Positions 28,780 through 36,606 of a DNA stretch of 64,000 nucleotides are shown one piece after another. The DNA is from Terriglobia bacterium (lineage in GTDB: Bacteria; Acidobacteriota; Terriglobia; Terriglobales; Acidobacteriaceae). The DNA lies in the NCBI GenBank assembly GCA_020073665.1, contig JAIQEU010000002.1, positions 186,001 to 250,000 of the forward strand, written 5' to 3'. The notes below the pieces were generated by a model. The model was given only the letters and a program-made list of their open reading frames with translations. It made no database searches and was not told the DNA's origin. The position numbers and the translations under genes are program-made. Position 1 is the first letter of the stretch; each line of letters starts with the position of its first letter.

Positions 28780-28817
28780 AGTGACGGCCGTCACAATTCC
28801 TAGTGACATGAATCACG
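28780..28817. promoter_or_regulatory. Tandem CRP-type operators, 22 bp apart
   Basis: AGTGA-CGGCCG-TCACA (28780-28795) and AGTGA-CATGAA-TCACG (28802-28817). They sit 150 bp from the Rieske start and about 80 bp from the radical SAM start, so either or both transcripts may be controlled. Confidence 0.65.
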
Positions 28818-28895
28818 GCCCCTCCGGTCATCCTCTTCTATGGTTGCAAGCGAGGGGTGGTAGGCAACTCCCGAGGCTACTGGAGGAGGCGTCAC

Positions 28896-30170
28896 ATGGG
28901 TTCGGCAAATGGCAACGGACACGCGCTGCAGGGAACTGAGAACAAGGCTCGCCTGGTCTTCTGGGAAGTCACCAAGGGCTGTAACCTCCGTTGTATCCAT
29001 TGCCGCGCCAGCGCCACCGAACTGAGCTCTCCCAGCGATCTGCCCACCCGCACCGCGCTGGGCATCATTGACCAGATTGCCGAAGCCGCCAATCCCATCC
29101 TGGTCCTGAGCGGCGGTGAGCCCCTCTACCGCTCCGACATTTTTCAGCTGGCGCGCTACGCCACCGACAAGGGCCTGCGGGTCGCGCTGGCCACCAACGG
29201 AACCCTGGTGACCAAAGAAGTTGCCCGCATGATCGTGGATTCCGGCGTGAAGCGGGTCTCCATCAGCCTTGACGGCGCCGACGCCCTTACGCACGACAGC
29301 TTCCGTGGGATCCCGGGCGCATTCGATGCCGCCGTCTACGGCTTGCGCAACCTGAAATCGCTGGGCATGTCGGTACAGATCAACATGACCATTGCCCGCC
29401 ACAATGCGCGCCAGCTGCCGCAAGTGCTGGAACTGGCCAAGTCGCTGGGCGCCGACGCCCTCCACACCTTCCTGCTGGTGCCGGTAGGATGCGGCGTCGA
29501 TATCGCCGCCGAGCAGATGGTCGCTCCCGAAGAGTACGAAGAGATGTTGAACTGGTTCTACGACCAGTCCCTCGAGGGTGGCATCGAGTTGAAGGCCACC
29601 TGCGCCCCGCACTACTTCCGCGTGGCCCGGCAGCGCCGGGTCGCAGACCGGAAAGCGGCGCAAGCCGAAGCCATCAAGCATGTGATCGCGCCGGTCGAGA
29701 CAGATGCCGCGGGCATCGGTCCCACCGAGATGATCATGCCGGGCGGAACCGGCATCTCGCTGCGGCCGGCCCAGTCTGGGAATCCCGGCGGGCATCCGGG
29801 TGGACATCCCTCCGACATGAATGCCGCCACCAAGGGTTGCCTGGCTGGAACTGGCGTGTGCTTCATCTCGCATGAGGGCGAGGTGTTTCCCTGTGGATAC
29901 CTGCCGGTAGTCGCCGGCGACCTGCGCCAGCAGAGGTTCAGCGAGATCTGGCAGAACTCGGCCGTGTTCAACCAGCTGCGCGATACTGGAAACCTGAAAG
30001 GGAAGTGCGGCTGCTGCGAGTTCCGCAACATTTGCATGGGTTGCCGCGCCCGCGCCTTCGCCGCTTCGGGCGATTACATGAGCGAAGAGCCGTTCTGCAT
30101 TTATCAACCGAAAACCGCCAGCACCGGCGTCAAAGAAAAAAGACCAGAAGCTCCGGCGGTTGTTCGCTAA
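28896..30170 (+). CDS. Radical SAM/SPASM protein of the NirJ/AhbC/AhbD type
   Basis: 424 residues from an ATG behind TGGAGGAGG. The radical SAM cluster C29-x3-C33-x2-C36 (KGCNLRCIHC) is followed by LSGGEPL and SISLDGAD. The C-terminal SPASM region includes CLAGTGVCFISHEGEVFPCGYLP and CGCCEFRNICMGCRARAFA. These segments are hallmarks of the tetrapyrrole-modifying NirJ/Ahb group, which acts in haem d1 or alternative haem b synthesis. Which of these is made cannot be read from sequence; no nirS or other nir/ahb genes are in the window. A His/Gly-rich stretch (GNPGGHPGGHPSD) is unusual. Confidence 0.82.
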   Translation: MGSANGNGHALQGTENKARLVFWEVTKGCNLRCIHCRASATELSSPSDLPTRTALGIIDQIAEAANPILVLSGGEPLYRSDIFQLARYATDKGLRVALATNGTLVTKEVARMIVDSGVKRVSISLDGADALTHDSFRGIPGAFDAAVYGLRNLKSLGMSVQINMTIARHNARQLPQVLELAKSLGADALHTFLLVPVGCGVDIAAEQMVAPEEYEEMLNWFYDQSLEGGIELKATCAPHYFRVARQRRVADRKAAQAEAIKHVIAPVETDAAGIGPTEMIMPGGTGISLRPAQSGNPGGHPGGHPSDMNAATKGCLAGTGVCFISHEGEVFPCGYLPVVAGDLRQQRFSEIWQNSAVFNQLRDTGNLKGKCGCCEFRNICMGCRARAFAASGDYMSEEPFCIYQPKTASTGVKEKRPEAPAVVR

Positions 30171-30199
30171 TGCTGTAAGTGGGGAACGAGAAAAAAACC

Positions 30200-31057
30200 A
30201 TGGCTGACCAAGTGAGCCAACTCGGCACGCTTCCGGGGCAACGCCTGCACGGCATGATCGTCCCTCGCGAGCACGGCGCCTGGGGCATGCTGCTCATGCC
30301 GCTGGCGACGGGCGCCGCCGTAGGTCTGATGAGCAGTGTGCAGGTGCTGCCGCTAGTGTTGTTTACCGTCGCCGCCCTCGGCCTTTTCTGGATGCGAACT
30401 CCAGTGGAGAGTTGGCTCGGGATGAGTCCCCTGCGGGCGCAGTCGGATCAAGAGCGTGGAGCGGTGCGGCGCGCGATCCTTGCTTTGGCCTCTGCCGTGG
30501 CGCTGGCATTGGCCGGCTTGTTCTGGGGTGGACAGAACGCTTACCTGCTTCTGCTGGGAGCGATTTGTGGAGTGGCGTTTGCCGCCCAGGCAGTGCTGAA
30601 AAAGTTGGGCCGCAAGACCCGCATGGCCGCGCAGGTCGTAGGTTCGCTGGGATTAACCTCCACTGCCCCCGCGGCCTACTACGTGGTCACCGGACATCTT
30701 GATCTCACCGCGTGGGCGCTGTGGTTTGCCAACTGGCTGTTTGCCGGCGATCAGATTCATTTCGTGCAGCTTCGCATTCACGCAGCGCGGATGACCAATG
30801 TGCGCGAAAAGCTGGTCCGCGGTCGCGGTTTCCTCGTCGGGCAAGCGGCGCTGGCCGCGGCGCTGCTGGTGGCTTGCCGTTTCGGCCTGCTTCCTGCCCT
30901 GGCGCTGCTGGCCTTTGTGCCTGTGCTGGTTCGTGGACTCCTGTGGTTCTTCAGCGGCCCTCAGCCCTTGCTCGTGCGCCGCTTGGGCTGGACCGAACTG
31001 GCCCATGCCGTGGCGTTCGGGATGTTGCTCATCTTCTCTTTCGGATTCTCCCGTTAG
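30200..31057 (+). CDS. YwiC-like membrane protein
   Basis: 285 residues with about seven to eight membrane helices. The opening VPREHGAWGMLLMPLATGA is the YwiC family signature. In Bacillus subtilis ywiC lies beside fnr and narK, genes of anaerobic respiration; here it lies between a radical SAM haem-type enzyme and a Crp-like regulator, a comparable setting. Biochemical role unknown. The likely start is ATG 30200; GTG 30179 is possible. Confidence 0.8.
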   Translation: MADQVSQLGTLPGQRLHGMIVPREHGAWGMLLMPLATGAAVGLMSSVQVLPLVLFTVAALGLFWMRTPVESWLGMSPLRAQSDQERGAVRRAILALASAVALALAGLFWGGQNAYLLLLGAICGVAFAAQAVLKKLGRKTRMAAQVVGSLGLTSTAPAAYYVVTGHLDLTAWALWFANWLFAGDQIHFVQLRIHAARMTNVREKLVRGRGFLVGQAALAAALLVACRFGLLPALALLAFVPVLVRGLLWFFSGPQPLLVRRLGWTELAHAVAFGMLLIFSFGFSR

Positions 31058-31071
31058 GTACAATACCCTGC

Positions 31072-31776
31072 GTGCCCGACACGAAAGACAACCTCGCCGA
31101 AACCCTGTCGAAGGTGCCGTTGTTTTCCGGCCTCACCGAAAGCGAGCTGAGTTTTCTGGCGCAGCGTGCGGTGCCGCGCCACTACACCGCCGGCCAGATT
31201 GTCTTCAGCGAAGGCGAACCCTGCACCGGGATGTACGTGGTCGAGTCCGGCCACATCCGCATTTTCAAGAGTTCGGCAAGTGGACGTGAGCAAGTCTTGA
31301 GTGTGGACGGGCCGGGCAGCTCGGTAGCCGAGTTGCCGGTGTTCGACGGTGGCAATTACCCGGCCTCGGTCGCGGCCGCCGAGGACGCCACCCTGCTGTT
31401 CGTCAGCAAGCAGGACTTCCAGGCGCTCTGCCTGACCCACCCCCAGGTGGCCCTGAAAGTACTGCGGATCGTGGGAGCACGCCTGCGTCGCCTGGTAGGA
31501 ATCATTGAGGAACTGTCGTTCACCACGGTGCGCCACCGGCTGGTGTCATTGCTGGTACGGCTGGCGCAAAAAGAGGGCAGCGGCGTGGCCGGCAGTACCG
31601 AGGTCGCACTGCCCGTCAGCAACCAGGAACTGGCCGCACAGATTGGAACCGTGCGTGAACTGGTATCCCGCAATCTCAGCCGGCTGCAGGCCGAGGGCCT
31701 GATCCAGATGGACGGCCGCAGCGTGGTCATCCCCAACCTCAAAGCCCTGGAAGCCGAACTGGAAAGCGCCGGCTAG
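31072..31776 (+). CDS. Crp/Fnr-family transcription regulator
   Basis: 234 residues from a GTG 12 bases after the YwiC-like stop. A cyclic-nucleotide-binding fold (AGQIVFSEGEPCTGMYVVESGHIRIFK, GPGSSVAELPVFDGG) precedes a helix and a winged HTH (LPVSNQELAAQIGTVRELVSRNLSRLQAEGLI). The recognition helix VRELVSR also has the Arg-Glu...Arg pattern. It lacks the N-terminal cysteine cluster of the regulator at 13097 and so probably senses something else. Likely co-transcribed with the radical SAM and YwiC-like genes. Confidence 0.9.
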   Translation: MPDTKDNLAETLSKVPLFSGLTESELSFLAQRAVPRHYTAGQIVFSEGEPCTGMYVVESGHIRIFKSSASGREQVLSVDGPGSSVAELPVFDGGNYPASVAAAEDATLLFVSKQDFQALCLTHPQVALKVLRIVGARLRRLVGIIEELSFTTVRHRLVSLLVRLAQKEGSGVAGSTEVALPVSNQELAAQIGTVRELVSRNLSRLQAEGLIQMDGRSVVIPNLKALEAELESAG

Positions 31777-31812
31777 CCACGCCAGATTCCGGTCTCCGCT
31801 CCCTGGCCCGGA

Positions 31813-31882
31813 ATTTGGGAAGGGCACGGCTTCAGCCGTGCCGCCCCGAGCCAGTAACGACGCTGGCTTTAGCTTCTGACGG
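31813..31882. repeat. Dispersed double-hairpin repeat
   Basis: GGGCACGGCTTCAGCCGTGCC hairpin core, then GGCTTTAGCTTCTGACGG. Near-identical left hairpin to the copy at 36523. Confidence 0.8.
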
Positions 31883-31932
31883 TCTGGGTGGCTTACTCCT
31901 CCTGCTGTGAGATGCGTTCTATTTAGACCCAC

Positions 31933-31948
31933 CGTGACAAAAGTCATC
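31933..31948. promoter_or_regulatory. Imperfect CRP-type dyad upstream of RIC gene
   Basis: CGTGA-CAAAAG-TCATC, about 65 bp before the start codon; one mismatch from the core GTGA-N6-TCAC. No 22-bp partner. Confidence 0.3.
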
Positions 31949-32013
31949 GGCATGCCTGGCTCTCTTGTTTAACCTCGACAAGTAGGGCGGAAACCAATGC
32001 CGCCGAGGAGAAC

Positions 32014-32736
32014 ATGATGAGCCTGACTGCTACCAAGACGGTGCGCGAACTGGCCGTGGAAATTCCCAATGCCACCCGGGTTTTCGAAAAACTGGGCATC
32101 GACTATTGCTGCGGCGGCGCCCGTTCGCTGGAAGAGGCCTGCCAAGCGGCCAACTTGTCGATTGACCAGGTGCTGGATCAGTTGAACGGCGCCGCGCAAC
32201 CGGCAGTGTCAGCCGAGCGTGACTGGCAGGCTGCGCCGCTGGCCGACCTGGTCGAACACATTGTCAGCACCCACCATAAGTACGTCCGCGAAGAGACCGC
32301 CCGGCTGCATCCGCTGTTGGCGAAGGTCTGCAAGGTTCATGGGCAAAACCACCCCGAACTGCACGCCATAAACGACACGTTCGATGGCTTGGCACAGGAA
32401 CTCACCATGCACATGATGAAGGAAGAAGTCGTGCTCTTCCCCCACATTGTCCGGATGGAGGAAGCGGCCCTGCAGAAAGAGCCGGTGCTCCCGTCCGCCT
32501 TCGGCACCGTGCAGCACCCGGTGCACATGATGATGCAGGAGCACGACTCCGCCGGCGACGCGCTGCGGAAGTTGCGCGAAGTGAGCAACGGCTACCAGGC
32601 TCCGCCGGACGGCTGCTTCAGCTATCGCACCCTCTACCAGGCCTTGGAAGCCTTTGAAGCCGATTTGCACCAGCACATTCACCTCGAGAACAACATCCTT
32701 TTCCCCCGCGCCGTGGATATGGAAAGCGCGGGATAA
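32014..32736 (+). CDS. Iron-sulfur cluster repair di-iron protein RIC (YtfE/ScdA)
   Basis: 240 residues. The ScdA N-terminal domain (residues about 8-60, with EKLGIDYCCGGARSLEEAC) is joined to a hemerythrin-like four-helix bundle with metal-ligand His and Glu residues: VEHIVSTHHKYVREE, HMMKEEVVLFPHI, MMQEHDSAGDALRKLR, and LHQHIHLENNILFPRA. RIC proteins repair Fe-S clusters damaged by NO or oxidants. Placement directly before a nitric oxide reductase fits an NO-defence role. GAGGAGAAC precedes ATGATG, so 32014 or 32017 is the start. Confidence 0.93.
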   Translation: MMSLTATKTVRELAVEIPNATRVFEKLGIDYCCGGARSLEEACQAANLSIDQVLDQLNGAAQPAVSAERDWQAAPLADLVEHIVSTHHKYVREETARLHPLLAKVCKVHGQNHPELHAINDTFDGLAQELTMHMMKEEVVLFPHIVRMEEAALQKEPVLPSAFGTVQHPVHMMMQEHDSAGDALRKLREVSNGYQAPPDGCFSYRTLYQALEAFEADLHQHIHLENNILFPRAVDMESAG

Positions 32737-32798
32737 GACGGTTCCCTGTAGCAGTCCAGTTTCAGTGTGTTTGCAAGAGCGGTTAACCACCAGGGGCA

Positions 32799-32864
32799 CG
32801 AAGTTTCACCAAGGAGCCACCCTCCCCCGGTTCTCCTTGGTGTAGCTTCGGGCTCTTTTTGTTT
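32799..32864 (+). terminator. Intrinsic terminator after the RIC gene
   Basis: CACCAAGGAG...CTCCTTGGTG, extended by CGAAG/CTTCG on the outer side, forms a long stem followed by CTTTTTGTTT. Confidence 0.75.
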
Positions 32865-32992
32865 GCGGAAGACTCGAGGGCACGCGCATCACTGCCGCTC
32901 ACGCGACACCAGGGAAATTGTGAGTTAACATATCGTGATACGACAATAATAGAGTCAACCTCACCGCGGCCAAAGAAAGGTCTTTCTCCCTC

Positions 32993-35293
32993 ATGTCCTA
33001 CAAAAAACTCTGGATTGCGTTGATCGTAGTGCTGGTGGTTTCGTTTGCCGTACTGGGAGGCGTCGGCGTCCGGATCCTGAGCATGGCGCCCCCCATCCCC
33101 GCGCAAGTGGTCACTTCCGACGGCAAGGTTTTGTTTGACGGCGCCACCATCCAGGATGGCCAGGGAGCATGGCAGTCCATCGGTGGACAGGAAGTCGGCA
33201 CCATCTGGGGACACGGCTCCTACATTGCACCCGACTGGACCGCGGACTGGCTCCATCGCGAATGTGTCTTCATCCTCGATGACTGGGCGAAGCAGGCAGG
33301 CGCATCGGGGTACGAGTCACTGCCACCAGAACAGCAGGCTGCTCTCCGGGAACGCCTGCAACTCATGATGCGGCGCAATACCTACGACCCGGCAACCCGG
33401 ACCATCGCACTGGACCCGGTCCGTGCCCAGGCCTTCGAAGCCTTGAACGCCTACTATGCCGACATTTTCGCCAACGGGCGCGACGCCTACGCCATCCAGA
33501 AAAATGCGTTGAGCGATCCCACTCAGTTGCGCGACATGAGCGCATTCTTCTGGTGGACGGTGTGGGCTGCATCCACCAACCGCCCCGACGGCAACGCCAG
33601 CTACACCCAGAACTGGCCGCATGAATCGCTGGTGGCAAATGAACCGACCAGCGGAACCATCCTGTGGAGCGTGATCAGCTTTGTGCTCCTGCTGGCTGCC
33701 GTGGGCGGTATGGTCTGGTACTTTGCCTCGCAACAACGGACGGTGGCGCAGGAGTTGTTGCCCGAAAAGGATCCACTGCTGGGGCACAAGCCCACACCCT
33801 CCCAACAAGCGACTGTGAAGTTCTTCTTCGTAGTGGCCGCCCTTTGGGTGGTGCAGGTCGCCTTGGGTGCCATCACCGCTCATTACGGTGTCGAGGGCTC
33901 GGGATTCTATGGCATCCCGCTTGACCGCTGGCTGCCCTACGCTATCACCCGGACCTGGCACTTGCAGATCGGCATTTTCTGGATTGCAACCTCGTGGCTG
34001 GCCACCGGGCTCTACGTAGCTCCCGCGGTCAGTGGAGTGGAGCCGAAAGGACAGAGCACCGGGGTGAATGTGCTGTTTGCTGCGCTGCTCCTGGTGGTGG
34101 TCGGCTCGCTCGCCGGGGAGTGGATGAGCATCCAGCACAAACTCGGCAACCTGTGGTTCTGGTTTGGCACGCAGGGCTACGAGTATGTGGATCTGGGCCG
34201 CTTCTGGCAGATCTTGCTCTTCCTGGGCTTGACCTTTTGGCTATGGCTGATGTGGCGCGGCCTGAAGGCGGCGCTGGCGAAGAACGACGCCAGCCACTCC
34301 TTGCTGATGATGTTCTTGATTTCGAGCATCGCGATCCCCCTGTTCTACGCAGCCGGCCTGATGTATGGCCAGCGCAGCAACCTGGTCACCGCGGAATACT
34401 GGCGCTGGTGGGTGGTTCACCTGTGGGTGGAAGGTTTCTTCGAGGTCTTTGCCACGGTGGTCATCGCCTTCCTGCTGACTCGACTCAAGCTGCTCTCCAT
34501 CGAAACCGCAACCCGAGCCGTCATGTTTTCCACCGTAGTATTCTTGTCTGGCGGCATTATTGGCACCTTCCATCATCTTTATTTTGCGGGAACGCCGAAC
34601 ATCGTCTTGGGGCTGGGCGCGGTATTCAGCGCACTCGAGGTTGTGCCGCTGGTGCTGATCGGGTTTGAGGCCTGGGAGAACATTCGCTTGGCCCGGGCGC
34701 GCGAGCAGCATATCTGGCTGACCGCCTACAAGTGGCCGATCTACTTCTTCGTGGCCGTGGCCTTCTGGAATTTTGTGGGCGCCGGGCTGTTCGGATTTCT
34801 GATCAACCCGCCAATCGCTCTCTACTACATGCAGGGGTTGAACACCACGCCCGTCCATGGCCACACCGCGCTGTTCGGCGTTTACGGAATGTTGGGTCTG
34901 GGGCTCATGCTGTTTTGCCTGCGCGCCCTGCGCCCCGGTCTGGCTTGGAAGGAGGGACCTTTGTGGCTGGCATTTTGGGCCATCAATATCGGGCTGGCCG
35001 CCATGGTCGTGATCAGCATGCTTCCTATCGGCCTGATGCAGGCGTGGGCTTCGGTCGAGTACGGCACCTGGTATGCGCGCTCGGCGGAATTCATGCAGAC
35101 TCCTGTCATGAACACTCTGCGCTGGATGCGCATGATCGGCGATTCGATCTTTGCCATCGGCGCGGTTGCCCTGGGTTGGTTTGTTCTCGGACTGGTCACC
35201 GGACATTCCTACGATGCCCGAGGTTACGTGGCGGAAGGCGAGTGGGCGGTGCGTCCCCAGGTCGCTACTCCCCGGACTCAAATCGGGGACTGA
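32993..35293 (+). CDS. norZ: Quinol-dependent nitric oxide reductase (qNOR)
   Basis: 766 residues. The N-terminal extension characteristic of single-subunit qNOR is present (SIGGQEVGTIWGHGSYIAPDW, HRECVF), followed by about 12 membrane helices. Ligand regions: WHLQIGIFWIATSW; HLWVEGFFEVF near residue 474, with the non-haem iron His and Glu; FHHLYFAG near 525, with the His pair; and HGHTALFGVYGMLG. It reduces two NO to N2O with quinol. No NorC is needed. No nitrite reductase lies in the window, so NO detoxification is as likely as full denitrification. Confidence 0.95.
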   Translation: MSYKKLWIALIVVLVVSFAVLGGVGVRILSMAPPIPAQVVTSDGKVLFDGATIQDGQGAWQSIGGQEVGTIWGHGSYIAPDWTADWLHRECVFILDDWAKQAGASGYESLPPEQQAALRERLQLMMRRNTYDPATRTIALDPVRAQAFEALNAYYADIFANGRDAYAIQKNALSDPTQLRDMSAFFWWTVWAASTNRPDGNASYTQNWPHESLVANEPTSGTILWSVISFVLLLAAVGGMVWYFASQQRTVAQELLPEKDPLLGHKPTPSQQATVKFFFVVAALWVVQVALGAITAHYGVEGSGFYGIPLDRWLPYAITRTWHLQIGIFWIATSWLATGLYVAPAVSGVEPKGQSTGVNVLFAALLLVVVGSLAGEWMSIQHKLGNLWFWFGTQGYEYVDLGRFWQILLFLGLTFWLWLMWRGLKAALAKNDASHSLLMMFLISSIAIPLFYAAGLMYGQRSNLVTAEYWRWWVVHLWVEGFFEVFATVVIAFLLTRLKLLSIETATRAVMFSTVVFLSGGIIGTFHHLYFAGTPNIVLGLGAVFSALEVVPLVLIGFEAWENIRLARAREQHIWLTAYKWPIYFFVAVAFWNFVGAGLFGFLINPPIALYYMQGLNTTPVHGHTALFGVYGMLGLGLMLFCLRALRPGLAWKEGPLWLAFWAINIGLAAMVVISMLPIGLMQAWASVEYGTWYARSAEFMQTPVMNTLRWMRMIGDSIFAIGAVALGWFVLGLVTGHSYDARGYVAEGEWAVRPQVATPRTQIGD

Positions 35294-35300
35294 AAAGAAG

Positions 35301-35338
35301 AAAGGCGCCGGGCTCACCAACCCAGCGCCTTTGTCTTT
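35301..35338 (+). terminator. Intrinsic terminator after norZ
   Basis: AAAGGCGC / GCGCCTTT stem with an inner GGG/CCC pairing, followed by TTGTCTTTT. It begins eight bases after the stop codon. Confidence 0.8.
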
Positions 35339-35357
35339 TCCCGATGCCGCCGGTTTC

Positions 35358-35477
35358 CTAGGCTGACTTTCTGATCGCGGCCGGGAACTCGATGACCTTG
35401 CCTCGCCGCTCCGGCGGAACCCACTTTACTTTCGCCTTGAAACGGTCCGGAATGTAGAACTCAATCACCTTTGCCAT
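35358..35477 (-). CDS. Small conserved hypothetical protein
   Basis: A 39-residue basic protein, MAKVIEFYIPDRFKAKVKW followed by VPPERRGKVIEFPAAIRKSA. GGAGG lies six bases upstream of the ATG at 35477; an ATG at 35483 is too close to it. Short proteins of this kind seem conserved in acidobacteria; function unknown. Confidence 0.55.
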   Translation of the reverse strand: MAKVIEFYIPDRFKAKVKWVPPERRGKVIEFPAAIRKSA

Positions 35478-35775
35478 AACCATCCTCCGATCCAAACGCG
35501 TCCAGGGCTTATCTTTCGTCACCTCCCTGGACATCTCATTTGTCTGATTAGATGCAGCACCCGCCCCGAGTATTCACCGGAATGGGACGCGGGGATCGGC
35601 GGCGAAGGGCCGGCCGCCGCGGAAACCGGGCCGAAACCGGCCTGATCTCCCATAAGCTGTTGGTTTTCATTGGGGTTACGAGTCTTGCCTATTTCATCTC
35701 TCTACCCGCAATCTGGTAACTTTTCGTGTTCCGGCGCATCCCATCTCAAGGATACACAGGCATACTGTCTAGCAT
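35478..35775. other. Intergenic region, nothing recognised
   Basis: 298 bp between divergent small gene and molybdoenzyme gene. No dyad, repeat or terminator is apparent; promoters for both directions must lie here. Confidence 0.4.
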
Positions 35776-36495
35776 ATGGATTCTCCGACCAGCGAGAAGA
35801 AGTTCAAAAGCATGAACCGGCGCGAACTGCTGAAGCTGACGCCGATCCTCGCGCTGGGTGCCTTTGCCATTCCCAAGCTGCAGGAACCCCTGCTGAAAGC
35901 CGGCCTGGGATTCAGTGACTGGGCGTCGGACAAGCTTTTCCGGACCGGCCATCTGGCTCAGACTTTCGCAGATTCTGAGCTGACGCCGTTCGAAAAATTT
36001 CCTATCAACGACTACGACGTAGATGACCCGGGCGTCGACTTCGACAAGTGGACCCTGACCGTGGCTGGATCGGTTCAGAAGCCGGGAGACTACACCCTGG
36101 CCCAAATCAGGGCGTTGCCGAAATTCACCCAGAACACCCGCCATGTTTGCGTCGAGGGCTGGGATGTAGTGGGGCGCTTCAGCGGCGCCCGGCTGTCGGA
36201 TTTCCTGCAGGCCATCGGCGCCGATACCACCGCGCGGTTTGTCTACGTGGAGTGCGCCGACGATTACTACGAATCGCTCGACATGGCCACCGCCCTGCAT
36301 CCCCAGACCCTGCTTTGTTACGACATGTACGACCAGCCGCTGACCCGCGAGCACGGTGCCCCGCTGCGGCTCACGGTGCCTACCAAGATTGGCTACAAGC
36401 AGGCGAAATATTTGACCGACTTGAAAGTTACCAACGTGCTGCAAAAAGTGGGTTACTGGGAAGACCAGGGTTACTCGGGGTTCTATGGCTTGTAG
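35776..36495 (+). CDS. Sulfite-oxidase-family molybdopterin oxidoreductase (MsrP-like)
   Basis: 239 residues with a Tat signal (NRRELLKLTPILALGAFAIP, about 14-33). WTLTVAGSVQKPGDYTLAQIRALP and RHVCVEGWDVVGRFSGARLSDFL give the molybdopterin fold and the Mo-ligand Cys; GAPLRLTVPTKIGYKQAKYL is also typical. Related periplasmic enzymes such as MsrP repair methionine sulfoxide, but others have unknown substrates. The next gene encodes a membrane cytochrome b that could feed it electrons. Confidence 0.88.
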   Translation: MDSPTSEKKFKSMNRRELLKLTPILALGAFAIPKLQEPLLKAGLGFSDWASDKLFRTGHLAQTFADSELTPFEKFPINDYDVDDPGVDFDKWTLTVAGSVQKPGDYTLAQIRALPKFTQNTRHVCVEGWDVVGRFSGARLSDFLQAIGADTTARFVYVECADDYYESLDMATALHPQTLLCYDMYDQPLTREHGAPLRLTVPTKIGYKQAKYLTDLKVTNVLQKVGYWEDQGYSGFYGL

Positions 36496-36522
36496 CCTAG
36501 GTTGGGTTCTAGGTAGGCGCCG

Positions 36523-36593
36523 TTTTGGGAAGGGCACGGCTTCAGCCGTGCCGCTAGGACCACAAATGAGGCGGGGGCTTTAGCCCCTGAGGG
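36523..36593. repeat. Dispersed double-hairpin repeat
   Basis: GGGCACGGCTTCAGCCGTGCC then GGGGCTTTAGCCCCTGAGGG, the best-preserved copy. It sits between the molybdoenzyme and cytochrome b genes without interrupting either. Confidence 0.85.
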
Positions 36594-36606
36594 CTTCGTA
36601 CCCTAA

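Noticed and set aside
28800-30107. 435-codon minus-strand open frame
   Set aside because: Antisense to the radical SAM gene with its clear cluster motifs.
32918-32946. Fnr-type TTGAT-N4-ATCAA box before norZ
   Set aside because: Half-sites do not match; only partial palindromes are present, so no named operator is claimed.
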